Source of the DNA: Ascarosepion bandense
Lineage: Eukaryota > Mollusca > Cephalopoda > Sepiida > Sepiidae
Reading direction: 5' to 3'
DNA: 64,000 nt
Assembly: GCA_037127315.1 (NCBI GenBank)
Contig: JBBBDQ010000421.1
Location: 620,001-684,000 of the forward strand
Of the stretch, positions 11,590 through 22,185 are shown in pieces. How positions within the stretch are numbered: the stretch's first letter is position 1; the number at the start of each line of letters is the position of its first letter. The position numbers and the translations under genes were made by a program. The notes beneath the pieces were generated by a model. The model saw only the letters and a program-made list of their open reading frames with translations. It was not told the DNA's origin and did no database searches.

Positions 11590-11890
11590 TATTCAAGTAT
11601 TGTCAAGAGATGCAACGACATTTTTTTTTAATAAAATGAGAGAATCATGTATGAATGTGTGTGTATGAGAGAAATCATGTGTGAATGTGTGCGTTTATGA
11701 AGTGGTAAAGTTAACATGAACATGTGAAATAAGGTATACACGTGTCAAACGATGTAACGATTTTCTATTCTAAATAACATGAGAGAATCATGTATGAATA
11801 TGTGCGTTTATAAATATGAAATCTTAACACGAAAAATATTTCCGTTTAAAATTCAAGCGAAAATAATGTATAAAAATGTATTAAGCGAAC
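11590..11890. repeat. Diverged tandem repeat, about 150-bp unit
   Basis: The block containing ATGAGAGAATCATGTATGAA, GTGTGCGTTTAT and AACACGA/AACATGA words occurs twice in order (from about 11,635 and about 11,780), each preceded by a GATGCAACGA/GATGTAACGA word. Imperfect, so an old tandem duplication. Confidence 0.5.
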
Positions 11891-12295
11891 TTTTTTTTAT
11901 AAATAAATAAATAAATTTTGAAAATGTTATATCGGGTTTCTTATCTATTCTTTTCTGTTAGTAGTGGAGAGTCCGTTCTAGTGAAGGGTGGCTGTATACT
12001 GTTGCAGATTAACGGAATTTGGCCTTGTTAATGATTACAAATTAAGAAAGGCAATTTGAGTAGAAAAATAACATTTTATATATACATATATCAATTGATG
12101 TTTTTACAATTGAAGTAATACCTGAAGTATAGGTCCAACGGAAGTTAAAATATTCATGGCAATAAAATGCTGAAAGAGAATTAATGCTTAGAAATTTAGG
12201 AGCGTGTAAGTAAGGAATGTCTTTCATGTATTCGCTCCTTAGGTCAGTAAGTAGTTTTTGAGGCAGGGAAGAAGGAAAGAGGTAAGGAAGGCGAG

Positions 12296-12646
12296 CGTAG
12301 TAAGCCACTTGACTTCGGTCAAGGAAGAAACTAATTACTCTATTCTCCTCGAGTCGGTCTGCCTGTCGATGCTTTCTGTATCCGCTTTTTATAATCTTCT
12401 TTTTGGATCACAGCAGCTCATTTGGGATTTCACACTTGTATTTGGTTCTCGGCTTCCCATTGGGTGATAAATAAAATTCGCGTAGGCTCGCGAACTGGAA
12501 ATTTAATATTTAATTAATTTTTAGTTCTCAACCAGAACATCTACGCGGAGCCGGCGGTGCAGCGATGACTTTTGGTCATTTGCTTTTTGGTCGTGAAAGG
12601 CCAAACATCCGGTCCATCGCTTTTGCTCGGTATCACCACAAAATAA
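12296..12646. repeat. LTR-like interspersed repeat, copy 1
   Basis: Closely matches 25,533-25,874 over its whole length. The better copy has inverted ends TGTAGT..ACTACA (here CGTAGT..ACCACA), a TATA-like box and an AATAAA on the plus strand, the layout of an LTR. I found no target-site duplication, and both copies share a GGCGAG flank, so the true boundary may be different. Strand is uncertain: a TATAAAAAG-like box can also be read on the minus strand in the other copy. Confidence 0.45.
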
Positions 12647-13048
12647 CAAGGTAAATTCCAAGTGAAAAGATTTACACAACTCCTAAAGGGGAAACAAATA
12701 ACAGAGTTTATTGTACGGAAAAGTACAAGTAACTGTGAGTTTAATAAAATGGTAAATCACGAATGGGAGGGGAGGTCGAATCGTCTCGTACTTCCTTACT
12801 TCTTAATCTTTTCGGCGAATCAGCTGTCGGCGGTGATAGGATGTTCCATTATAACAGAAAAATAAGATGTTAACGGTTAGAATCTATCAATAAAATAATG
12901 TTTTAAAATACTAAATATCTATGTATTAAAATTATTATAATAACATAATTAATAATAAATAAATATAAAACATACATATAAAATATCTAATTATATCATT
13001 AAAATATTACAATTAAGCAATATAAATAACACAAGAATATATAATAGT

Positions 13049-13076
13049 AAATAATAATAATAATAATAATAATAAT
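13049..13076. repeat. (AAT)n microsatellite, 5' side of LINE
   Basis: About nine AAT units directly before a 5'-truncated LINE that also ends in AAT units at 14,364-14,392. Confidence 0.9.
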
Positions 13077-14392
13077 CAACATCTTAAACTGGACTCTAAA
13101 CGACATCAGGCGAATGGATTCTAAAACAAGAAAGCTTCTTTCTAAGCATAAGATGCATCATCCAAAGCTGATGTAGACCGTCTATACATACCCCGTAAAG
13201 AAGGTGGAAGAGGCCTTATTCAGCTGGAATTGTCATACAAGACAACAACTATTGGCTTACTAACATACATCGAAACAACAAAGGATTGGATGATACAATT
13301 AGTAAGGCAACATGAAGAAAGAAAGAAAAAATATTCAATAATAAAAGAAGGCAGTAAATACAAACTATATTTACAGTTAGTAGATTCTGTAGAAAAGCAA
13401 AACAGAAGCCAAGAACCAACTATTGCGGCAAAAAATATGAAAATGAAAGCCAAAGATAAAGCTCTTGAACAGTTGAAACAGCGCTGGCAAGACAAACCTC
13501 TACATGGCCAATATCCAGAACGTGCCAATAAATCCAATGTTGATAAAGTTAATACTCATCGATAGTTACGTGCATCTGGATTAAAGTCTGAAACTGAAGG
13601 CTTTATTCTTGCAGCACAAGACCAAAGTCTTTTCACTAGAAACTTTCAGGCAAATATTATGCATAATAATATGGATCCAAAATGCAGGTTTTGTGATAAA
13701 CACCAAGAAACAATAGACCACCTAATCTCAGGCTGTTCTGTGCTTGCTCCAAATGAATATAAAAATCGCCACGATAGAGTTGGGCAATATTTACATTGGA
13801 AAATCTGTAAACAAACACTGGTATGAACATCACCCAGCACCGGTTACAGAAATAGAAGATGTAACCATTCTATGGGATTACACCATCTACACAGACAGAA
13901 AAGTTGAAGCAAAAAGGCCAGACATTATTGTTAAACACCAGGAGAAAACTTGTCTATTAATTGATATGGCTTGTCCAGCGGATTGTAACATAGCCATCAA
14001 GGAATTTGAAAAACTGTCAAAATATAAAGACCTGGAAATTGAAATAGAAAAAATGTGGAAATTGAAAACAAGAGTTGTCCCAGTGATAGTAGGTGCACTT
14101 GGAATGATAAAAAATGGAACAAAACAACACATTGAAAGAATCCCTGGAAACCCCAGCTTAAGAGATATACAAAAAATTGTCTTATTAAGTACAGCCCACA
14201 CACTAAGGAAAACTTTATCTATGTAATGCTAGGGATGATAGGGAAGATAGAAAAACATGAAATGGAGTCATAACAACACGCCACGACCTGCCTTAGGTCT
14301 CCCCGCAGACTTGGTTGGTAGTGAGACCAAAGCAGAAATCGAAATATGATGAAAAATGACACAATAATAATAATAAACTAATAATAATAGTG
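13077..14392 (+). pseudogene. R2/R4-type non-LTR retrotransposon, C-terminal half
   Basis: Starts inside the RT thumb region (ILNWTLNDIRRMDSKTRKLL; RLYIPRKEGGRGL) and continues through an open 111-codon segment (13,230-13,565). A CX2CX8HX4C zinc knuckle follows at 13,683-13,736, then RHD at 13,767-13,775. After a frameshift near 13,800 there is a 160-codon ORF (13,744-14,226) with WYEHHPAPVTE, RPDIIV and LLIDMACPAD. Zinc knuckle, RHD and PD..D order is that of the restriction-like endonuclease of R2/R4-type elements. A TAG at 13,563 and the frameshift make it non-functional. The 3' end is an AAT-rich tail, so it is a 5'-truncated insertion. Confidence 0.75.
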
Positions 14393-14985
14393 AGAAAAAG
14401 TATAGATAATAGTAGTAGAAAAATAGGGAAAACATAAATTATGAAATAAAATAGAATGTGCTTCATATAGAGAGAAACAATATTACAATGTTAAGAATAT
14501 AAAGAACTATCTTTAAATTATTTAATAATATCTATTGGTATTGTAGATTTCTGAATTATATATTTGTGAAAAATACGGTAATAATGTAATATTTTAATCG
14601 CGTCTTTATAGTTGATAGTAATGTTATTAGTATGATTTAAAAGTACTTTCTCCTTTAAAGGTTGTGTTCTTTTTTAATTAAACTAACATTTGAGAAATCA
14701 AAATTTTCTCCTGCGTTATTTTGATGTAAGAGAGAGTTGGGACGTATGTCCAAACGTAAGTCTCTTTTATGTTCGTAGATCCGCACTTTTAGGTTTCGTG
14801 ATTTTTTCCTTATATGTACGAATAAGATCACATGAAAAAGTGTTGGATGGTAGTATTATGAAATTAGTGTGATTTTGGGGATTTTTTTTATTTTTTATTT
14901 TTGTTTTGTTTCTTTTTTTGGGGGGGGGGATTTTGTTTTTTGGGGTGGGTTGTGTATTTTATAAGCATGTTTTTGGCGTTGAGAA
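14393..14985. other. No gene; AT-rich with G-run
   Basis: A 9-G run lies at about 14,922-14,930. Otherwise there is nothing to assign, though the right end may belong to the Penelope-like element. Confidence 0.45.
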
Positions 14986-15595
14986 TGAAAAGGTATGGGC
15001 AGTGGAAATGTTTAAATGTTTGTTCAGTACATCTTTCTTCTTCAGATAAATAATTAGGGTTGCACATTTTTAGGGATTTAAGGTAGAAACTTATAAACTT
15101 CTAAATCAGATTTAATTCTTTGGTTGTGGTGAGAACAGAAATTAATAATATCGTTTTTGTAGGTTGGTTTACGGTAAACCTGAATTCTAATTTATCGTTA
15201 TTACGTATTATTAAGGTATCAAGGAAAATTGTTAGTTTCAAGTTCATATGTGAATTCGATGGTAGGTTCTACCTTATTGGGTTTAGTTACTAAGTTTAAT
15301 AGGTTGGTGTCATGGGGGTAAAAGAGTAAGGTCATCTATGTATCTAAAGTAAGTAGAATTATTAGGTATAATATATTTGAAAGAAGTGGATTCCAAAAAC
15401 TCTATAAATAGGCAAGCGAGAACACCTCTAATTAGAGACTCCATGGATAAGCCACAATTTTGTTTATAAAAGATGTTTATAATTTTGTTTATAAAAGATG
15501 TTTATAAAAGATGTTGTTAAAAGAGAAATAACAATGGTTAGTGAATAATGTGCATATTGTTATGATTTTTGGATAGATATGGGGAGCTTTACTTT
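14986..15595 (-). pseudogene. Penelope-like RT remnant with YIDD
   Basis: Minus-strand translation gives QNCGLSMESLIRGVLACLF (the Q.GL.MGSP region with SP lost), then NSTYFRYIDDLTLL with the catalytic YIDD at 15,342-15,331. Across frame changes it continues with TIEFTYELE and PFLDTLIIRNNDKLEFRF-like segments. This motif order (Q.GLxMGSP, FxRYxDD, FTxExE, PFLD) is typical of Penelope-like RTs. Several stops break it, and the N-terminal RT and any GIY-YIG domain are not recognisable here. Confidence 0.65.
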
Positions 15596-15668
15596 GGATT
15601 TTTTAAAATGGTTTCTAAGAATGTTTAGACATTCTTATATATATATATATAAATACATATCTAAATAT

Positions 15669-15960
15669 ATAGTCATCCGCAGACAGATCTGCTTCGCTCA
15701 TCAGTACGGTTACACGTCCGATTGCTTTTAACCCAGGATTGAAACCCGACCGAATTGGCGTCAGTCGGCGATTCTACCTCTGAGTTATGGGCACACGGTA
15801 GAAGGAGGCAGACATTTTGCGTATGATGTATCATGCACCAGTAACCAGAGTGCTCTAATTCATTACCGAATGAGCGATGAGTAGATGCTAGAGTAGCTAC
15901 TGTCTTTTCAAAGTCTACCATGCATCCAGAGTGCTCAATCAGGGTGTGAGAGCGTAAATA
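15669..15960 (-). mobile_element. SINE family 2 (tRNA-like core), tandem copy 1
   Basis: The minus strand contains a tRNA-like core with a TAACTCAGAGGTAGAATCGC A-box region and a GGTTTCAATCC B box, then a tail with CGAAGCAGATCTGTCTGC and ATGACTA. A 5' extension of about 180 bp (GGTAGACTTTGAAAAG words) precedes the core. The next copy follows head-to-tail at 15,961. Confidence 0.75.
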
Positions 15961-16215
15961 GTCTTCAGCAGACAGATCTGTTTCGCTGTATCACAGCTCA
16001 TCAGTACGGTTAGACATCCGATTGCTTTTAACCCAGGATTGAAACCCGACCGAACTGGCGTCAGTCGGCGATTCTATCTCTGAGCTATGGGCTCGGTAGA
16101 AGGAGGCAGACTTTTAGCGTATGATGTATCATACGCCAGTAACCAGAGTGATTACTGAATGAGCGATGCGTAGATGCTAATGTAGCTACTGTTCTTTCAA
16201 AGTCTACCATATATA
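15961..16215 (-). mobile_element. SINE family 2, tandem copy 2
   Basis: Second unit in the same orientation. It retains the fuller tail word CTGTGATACAGCGAAACAGA, which copy 1 has lost by deletion. The tRNA-like core reads CCATAGCTCAGAGATAGAAT. It ends at a (GT)n tract. The pair looks like a tandem duplication of one insertion. Confidence 0.75.

Positions 16216-16271
<56 letters not shown>
16216..16271. repeat. (GT)n microsatellite
   Basis: More than 25 GT units. Confidence 0.95.
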
Positions 16272-16272
<1 letters not shown>

Positions 16273-16290
16273 GAATAACTGTCAAAAAAG

Positions 16291-16485
16291 GCCTGAATAG
16301 TGCTTTTAAGCACACATTTTGTTTTTTGTTTTGTTTTGTTTTTTTTTCGTTTTTTGTTTGTTTTTTTTTGCGTGGGTAATATTCATATCTGCACTGTTTT
16401 CGTACTCTAGTGCAAACAAAGACAATTTATTTACGAGATTATTACGAAATACGTTAAGAAATCAGTTTAAAAGCACTATTCAGGC
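16291..16485. repeat. 19-bp perfect inverted repeat pair
   Basis: 16,291-16,309 (GCCTGAATAGTGCTTTTAA) is the exact reverse complement of 16,467-16,485, separated by 157 bp of T-rich sequence. The pair could fold as a long stem-loop or be the ends of a small element. No target duplication was noticed. Confidence 0.7.
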
Positions 16486-16499
16486 TTTGTTTGTACTTG

Positions 16500-16580
16500 G
16501 TTGTGTGGTTAGAACACATCAGATCAATTTATTTTTCCACCTAAGCGACTTCAGGTTCGAATCCTGCCAGAAAATTCGCA
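16500..16580 (+). mobile_element. tRNA-like sequence (third SINE type or tRNA pseudogene)
   Basis: GTGTGGTTAGAACAC resembles a tRNA D-arm/A box, and 47 bp later GGTTCGAATCC is a perfect B box, followed by TGCCAG. The region between the boxes is too long and AT-rich for a clean tRNA fold, so a tRNA-derived repeat is more likely than a gene. Confidence 0.45.
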
Positions 16581-16719
16581 TATATATATTAAAAGATCTT
16601 TTTAAAAACATTTTTGATTATTTAATGATTAAATCTGTTCCAGGCAGTGCAATGTACACAATGGGCGTCAGCAGACCGAGTGTTTGAAAAATTTCCATTA
16701 CCTTTCGTTTATTTATATA

Positions 16720-17104
16720 CTAGCATTATATCCCGGCGTTGCTCGGGTGTAATGAAAGCTTTAAAACTAATCCATGGTCCTGGAGCTCAATCCCTTTGGA
16801 CGTTGGCACGAAAGACTAAAAAGCAATAGTTGCTTCCAGTTAAAGCGAAACCGTAGACTTAAAGAAAAATGAATGGATGTAAGTAAAATTTTGATTTCCT
16901 GGTATCGATATCAAATAAGTTTTTTTCGTCGTAAACTGAATTTTGAAGGCTAAATAAATCTTCTGAGTAAAGAGTATCATAGCTGAAACTAAGAACTACA
17001 ATTTTACCTACTTATAGCCAAATCCGAAGTAAAAACTAAAATAAAAGGGCTGAAAAAATACAGACATACAGGCAGTTAAACAGACACACACACTAACACC
17101 TTGC

Positions 17105-17141
<37 letters not shown>

Positions 17142-17439
17142 CCGATTTTCTGCACTATTGTAAGAACTGCAACCTTGAAACTTCTGAACATCGTTTCTTA
17201 TGTCTTTGTCTATAAGTGTATCAAATTTGATTAAAATCAGACCACTCCTTCTCTAACCCGATTTTTTCGATTATCGATTTTCGATATTTATCTGGGGTAC
17301 CTTGACACAAAACCTAGCAAAGAACAACTGTGTAAATTTTCAAGAAAATCGGTTCAGCCGTTTCGGAGTCTATAGGTAACGGACACACACACAGACTCAG
17401 ACACACACACTCAGACAAAGTTCCATTTATAAGTTTAGA
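16720..17439 (-). mobile_element. Helitron-like non-autonomous element, copy 1
   Basis: On the minus strand it starts TCTAAACTTATAAATGG after an A and ends at CTAG before a T. About 10 nt from the 3' end is a CCCGAGCAACGCCGGG hairpin (4-bp stem). TC..CTRR ends, a subterminal hairpin and insertion between A and T are the Helitron signature. The same ends occur at five other places in the window. It is internally non-coding, with a (TA)n tract at 17,108-17,141. Its 5' flank is shared with the next copy. Confidence 0.75.
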
Positions 17440-17790
17440 TCATAAAAAGTTAACAGCCATAAATTTTCATGTTTTTTCTTTTGTGTTTTTGTTTAATACA
17501 TGTGGTCAGAGAACCAGGGAAAAAAAGCAGTTGCCATGAAAATACTTGTAGAAAAGATACTTACTTGTACACAAAATATATATATATATCTGTCTTACTG
17601 ATTTTTTTCACTTTCTCTTTTTAGTTTTTTTCTCGTTTCATAAACTTGTTGACTGAAAAGTTATGCCAGTCATCTGCATATTCTGATTTTTGAGGTTTCC
17701 ATATAAACTGATTACAATAGAATAAAAGGTATCATTTTTTTCTCAGAATATTTTATTGAGAAGTAAAGATATTTTGTCCTTTATATTATA

Positions 17791-18511
17791 CTAGCAGTAT
17801 AGCCCGGCGTTGCTCGGGTGTAATGAATGCTTTAAAACTAATGCATGGTCCTGGAGCTCAGACTCTTTGGACGTTGGCACGAAAGACTAAAAAGCAATAG
17901 TTGTGTTCAGTTACAGCGAAACCGTAGACTGAAAGAAAAATGAATGGATGTAAGTTAAATTTTGATTTCCTGGTATCGATATCAAATAAGTTTTTTTCGT
18001 CGTAAACTGAATTTTGAAGGCTAATTAAGCCCTCTGAGTAAATGGTATCATGACTGAGATTAAGAACTACAATTATACCTACTTAGAGCCAAACACGAAG
18101 CAAAAACTAAAATAAAAGGGCTGAAAAAAATACAGACATACAGGCAGATAAACAGACACAAACATCTTGTCATTTATATATATAAATATTATCGATTTTC
18201 TACACTATTGTAAGAACTGCAACCTTGAAACTTCTGAATATCGTTTCTTATGGCTTTGTCTATGAGTGTGTTAAATTTGATTAAAATCAAACCACTCCTT
18301 CTAAACCCGATTTTTTCGATTATCGATTTTCGATATTTATCGGGGGTACCTTGACACAAAACCTAGCTAAGAACACTCGCAGACGCTTATAGTACAACTG
18401 TGTAAGTTTTCAAGAAAATCGGTTCAACCGTTTCGGAGTCTATAGGTAACGGACACACACACAGACTCAGACACGCACACACACAGACAAAGTTCCATTT
18501 ATAAGTTTAGA
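17791..18511 (-). mobile_element. Helitron-like non-autonomous element, copy 2
   Basis: Same family and orientation as the copy at 16,720, starting exactly 1,071 bp further on. The sequence outside its 5' end (CATAAAAAGTTAACAGCCAT) is identical to that outside copy 1, so a unit including flank was duplicated in tandem. It has GCCCGGCGTTGCTCGGG near its left end and an intact CTAG terminus. Confidence 0.75.
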
Positions 18512-18599
18512 TCATAAAAAGTTAACAGCCATAAATTTTCATGTTTTTTGTTTTGTGTTTTTGTTTGTTTGTTTGTTTGTTTTTAAATTATTAAGCATT

Positions 18600-19360
18600 A
18601 AGAACAGTACCACACAATATAGATTTCTGAAGTACGAACTGAATGTTGCATTAAGCATAGTTAGTGTTATTGGATGAATTTATCAATCTATGGTTTGACA
18701 TTAAGACCTAAGGCTGAACTGAAATATCAAATATATCAATTGCTAATAGGAAATATGACTCTTGGAGAATGGGTTTTCTTGTTCAAAATTATTTTTTTAG
18801 TTATCGCTCTTGAAACTTGGAAATAGCCCTACATTAAAATCAGGTACACTCCACTTAACGTAGCTATAAAATATTAGTTGAAGCAGATCAATGAGTCCGG
18901 CACTGAACAACATTCATACTCGTTAACACTACACGTTAAAATATCACACTTTGGATTTTCAGCTTATAAAATACCCTTGGAAGTTCCCCTGTTGTATTGT
19001 TAAATATTTGAGCTTAACAGCTTTAACAATCATAAGTATGAATGTAGGCCCTCATTTAAAGAAGTAGGAGGGTACAAATAAAATATTCAAAACTGATAAG
19101 GTTTTCTATTTCACTGAAGTAGACGTTAAATACCCGAGAGCCTTATTGCCTTCTCTCTCTCTCCGTTTTCTTCGTTTCTCATACATGCTTTCTTTTTATC
19201 AATAAAACTAAACAGCGTCTCTGATATAACTTTTGACTGTGTTTTTACTCGCAATCAAAACGAATTTTTCCGTTATTTGTCTGACGCATATAAAAACATA
19301 CTAACTAACGTAGGAACCAACAGAATTATAGAATTACATTTCTCTCATTTAAGTAGTCTG
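18600..19360. other. No recognisable feature
   Basis: AT-rich spacer with a TC-rich patch near 19,150. Nothing assignable. Confidence 0.5.
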
Positions 19361-19361
19361 T

Positions 19362-19662
19362 AGATGTGGAGCAGTGCATATCTGCCCGGAACGAGAAATT
19401 AAAAAAGAGCCGAGTTCGAATTCCAGTTGAATTCGTTACATTCACTTACCCGCAAGCGCCTTTGGGAAAGGTCTGTATCTATTTCGTCTCCCTCCAGCTA
19501 TAAGTTAAAAAACAGGAGAGATTGAGTTCTATAGAATTGGTTAGTAGCCAGGCTACCATTACGGCAACCTACTTCAGGAAAATATTCTGCCAAGTCAGTC
19601 ATGTCTCTTTCGAGACATGATCGGCCATGTGCGTCTCAAATATGGCACTGACTAGCTGATTA
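19362..19662 (+). mobile_element. tRNA-derived SINE, family 1
   Basis: Near full-length plus-strand copy. The A-box region TGGAGCAGTGCATATC and B box GAGTTCGAATTCC are followed by the body, a CAGTCATGTC/GAGACATGA hairpin block and an ATGGCACTGACTAG 3' end. It is moderately diverged. Confidence 0.85.
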
Positions 19663-19921
19663 TGGTGTACAAAGCATTCCACTGAAAAAGCAAATGAAGA
19701 AAGATCCCTGGAAATTTGTACAAGCCTACAAACATTCCATCTATTTCTTATTCTCTGATTTCGATCTTTGAAAACACTACTAAACCCGTTTTGAAAATTG
19801 TAATTCATCCACAAAAAATAAGAAAAGGCTTCTTTGTTCTACTTTTATGTTAAATCCATTTTTATTACAATTAATAAGAAATTGTGAGCAGCTTTTTACT
19901 TAAGAATTCTCTTTACTTTAA

Positions 19922-20246
19922 GGTTTTGTTGTAGAGGAACAGCCTATAAAAACTGTGTCTATAAAAACTGTGACTAGGGGCATACGTGAGCATACGTCAC
20001 TACACTGAAATATACGTCGCTAGACGGAAGCATACGTCACTAGACGGACGCATACGTCACTAGACGGACGGCAGAGACATTTTCTACTTGATCGTTATTC
20101 CTGTAACTATACGTTGATTGTTCTTGTACGTCTATTGGTTTATTGTACTGTTGTATAATAAATCTATTCTAATCTATCTTCAGTGTTAAGTATTATTCTT
20201 ACACTATTCTTTTCCCTGTTATTCCTTCCCGGGATATAACAGGTTT
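19922..20246 (+). mobile_element. Solo LTR with 5-bp target duplication GGTTT
   Basis: The element at 19,927-20,241 (315 bp) starts TGTTGTAGAGG and ends GATATAACA, giving inverted TGTT..AACA ends. GGTTT at 19,922-19,926 is repeated at 20,242-20,246. Inside are a TATAAAAA box at 19,944, a tandem CATACGTCACTAGACGGA series (about 19,980-20,075) between TATA and polyA signal, and AATAAA at 20,157-20,162. The layout is that of a complete LTR with no internal domain, so a solo LTR. It differs in sequence from the one at 10,228 except at the termini. Confidence 0.9.
19980..20075 (+). repeat. Tandem CATACGTCACTAGACGGA repeats inside the LTR
   Basis: Four to five imperfect copies of a roughly 19-bp unit lie within the solo LTR, downstream of its TATA boxes. 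Whether they act as regulatory repeats is not known; TGAC/GTCA-type cores recur in each. Confidence 0.7.
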
Positions 20247-20960
20247 TTAAATAAAATTATATAAGTAAGGTTCCAACGTTTACTGACAAAACACAGAAAT
20301 TTCCTCTCTACATTTTTAACCGCTTATCAATTTATGAAATAACCATTTGACGAGTGCCTTATTTAACGACACACTTTCCTAACAATTATCTTCATCTTTA
20401 TTGTTTTAATATAACAATTTGACAAATTTTCCTCAAGTGTATGTGGTATTTGCTTTGAATACTTATAGAATTTTTCAATAGAAGTTACAAGCTGGTTTCT
20501 CGTAGTGAGGTCATGATTAGCGAGCTATTTTGATTGATCAATTTGATCCTCAAACGGTGCCCCATAGTTGTAAACTTGTTTCAAATTTAGTAGATAATAA
20601 AGAAACGAGAAAATAGAAAGGATTAGAAGGAAAGCGTTTATTTTTATAAGAAATATAGCGATGAGTACCGAGAGTGATTGAATTCAACTGAACTTTAAAT
20701 TAACTTTTAACTGACATAATTGATTTTTCTACGAATTAGTTTTCATATTATTATAAATCTACGTGTTGAGTGCCTAAGTCATGAACTTATATATACTTCT
20801 TCTTTATACTTCCTATTGTGGTTTCTTTAATATTATTTTGAGTTGATTCGGAAAGGTACAGTTTTTCATACAAAGTCTAGCATACCTGATTTAGTTATCT
20901 TACTTTAGAAAATAACTTTGGCATGTTCTAAAAGACTTTTATTGACGACCAGTTCTCTTA
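20247..20960. other. No recognisable feature
   Basis: AT-rich spacer. Confidence 0.5.
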
Positions 20961-20964
20961 AGGT

Positions 20965-21086
20965 TTCTTCTACAACTTCCGACGGACACCAAATCGGTCG
21001 ATTTTCGATCCCTGCCAGAAGCAAGTGAATGTGTCTAGCCACACTGATGAGCTGTGATACAGCGAAACAGGCTTGTATGTGGATGA

Positions 21087-21135
<49 letters not shown>
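20965..21135 (+). mobile_element. SINE family 2-related 3' fragment plus (TA)n
   Basis: Contains GACACCAAATCGGTCG, a degenerate B box, then the family 2 tail GAGCTGTGATACAGCGAAAC and GTGGATGACTA, running into a TA tract at 21,091-21,135. Family 2 copies consistently end ATGACTA(TA)n. Confidence 0.65.
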
Positions 21136-21136
<1 letters not shown>

Positions 21137-21202
21137 TTGTATAAGAAACCTTAAGAGAAATTATATATATATATAAGTTCTTAAGAGAACTTATATATAT
21201 AT

Positions 21203-22184
21203 TACCGACAATAAGTTTGGGACCACCCAAAATTTTAGCAGAATCAAACTCGCCGAGTTTGTATTTTTTATTATTCTTATGCAGATGTCAAGTAAACAAA
21301 AGTATTCTTTTCAACTTTAAAGTAAACATTTACTCAGTTTGCTACTTGACTCCTCTTATTGTGATCAAGTTTTTGCCGAAAATTCAGATTTATTCAGATA
21401 GTATAATTACGGTATAATTTATTTTTGTAAACTATATTACTACGGTATAAATGGCAAGGAAGAAACAGGTTAGCATTGAAAAAAATCCCTCAGGTTGAAA
21501 TTCTTTCAAAAGAAGAATATTCTGAACGTGTTATAGCTAAAAAATTAAGCCTTTTAAAAAAATGGCGTGCATTATTGCCTTCAAGGACTTCGTGAAACTG
21601 AGTTAAATACTGACAGAAAAGGATCTGGTAGGCCCAGAGTAACATCTCTTGTAGAGGATAGGCACTTTATCATATCTAGCAAGCGAAATAGAAGAAAAAC
21701 TGCTCTGGAATTAACAATTGAATTAAATTCTACTCGGCAACATCCAGTATATGTTGCTTCTGTTAAGAGGTAACTTCATTCTGCTGGGCTTAAGGGTTGT
21801 GTATCAGTTAAGAAACCATTATTAAAGAAGGAGAATAAGGAATAAAATTGATCGTACAGTTCGAAATGAACAAATGTTGTTTAAATGATTGCAGGATGCT
21901 TGGAAATCACTTTTACCAACTTATTTTTATAAGTTATTAGAAAGAATGCCAAGGATTTGCTCTCCAGTAATAAAGGCTCGTGGTGGTTTCTTTAATGAAA
22001 AGAAAATATGAATTAACTTTAATTAAATTTTAAATTACTCTATGTTAATTTTTATTTTAATTATTGTACAATTATGAGCAACAATGAAATATAATTGTAT
22101 TTATTCTTCTAAGACATAAAATTTGTTATTTCTTTCTGTTAGAGAATAAACCTAAGTGGTCCCAAACTTATGGTCGGTAGTGTA
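21203..22184 (+). mobile_element. Tc1-type transposon, internally deleted
   Basis: Terminal inverted repeats: the left end ATAAGTTTGGGACCAC (from about 21,211) matches the right end GTGGTCCCAAACTTAT followed by GGTCGGTAGTGTA. Between them the plus strand encodes MARKKQ, then RKGSGRPRVTSLVEDRHFI (paired HTH linker) and KRRLHSAGLKGCVSVKKPLL across a stop. It then jumps to LLERMPRICSPVIKARGGFF, the end of a Tc1 transposase. The whole catalytic DDE core is missing, so the copy is an internal-deletion derivative with frame breaks. Confidence 0.8.
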
Positions 22185-22185
22185 T

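Noticed and set aside
16500..16580. Functional tRNA gene
   Set aside because: The B box is perfect, but the distance between A and B boxes and the AT-rich middle do not give a normal cloverleaf.
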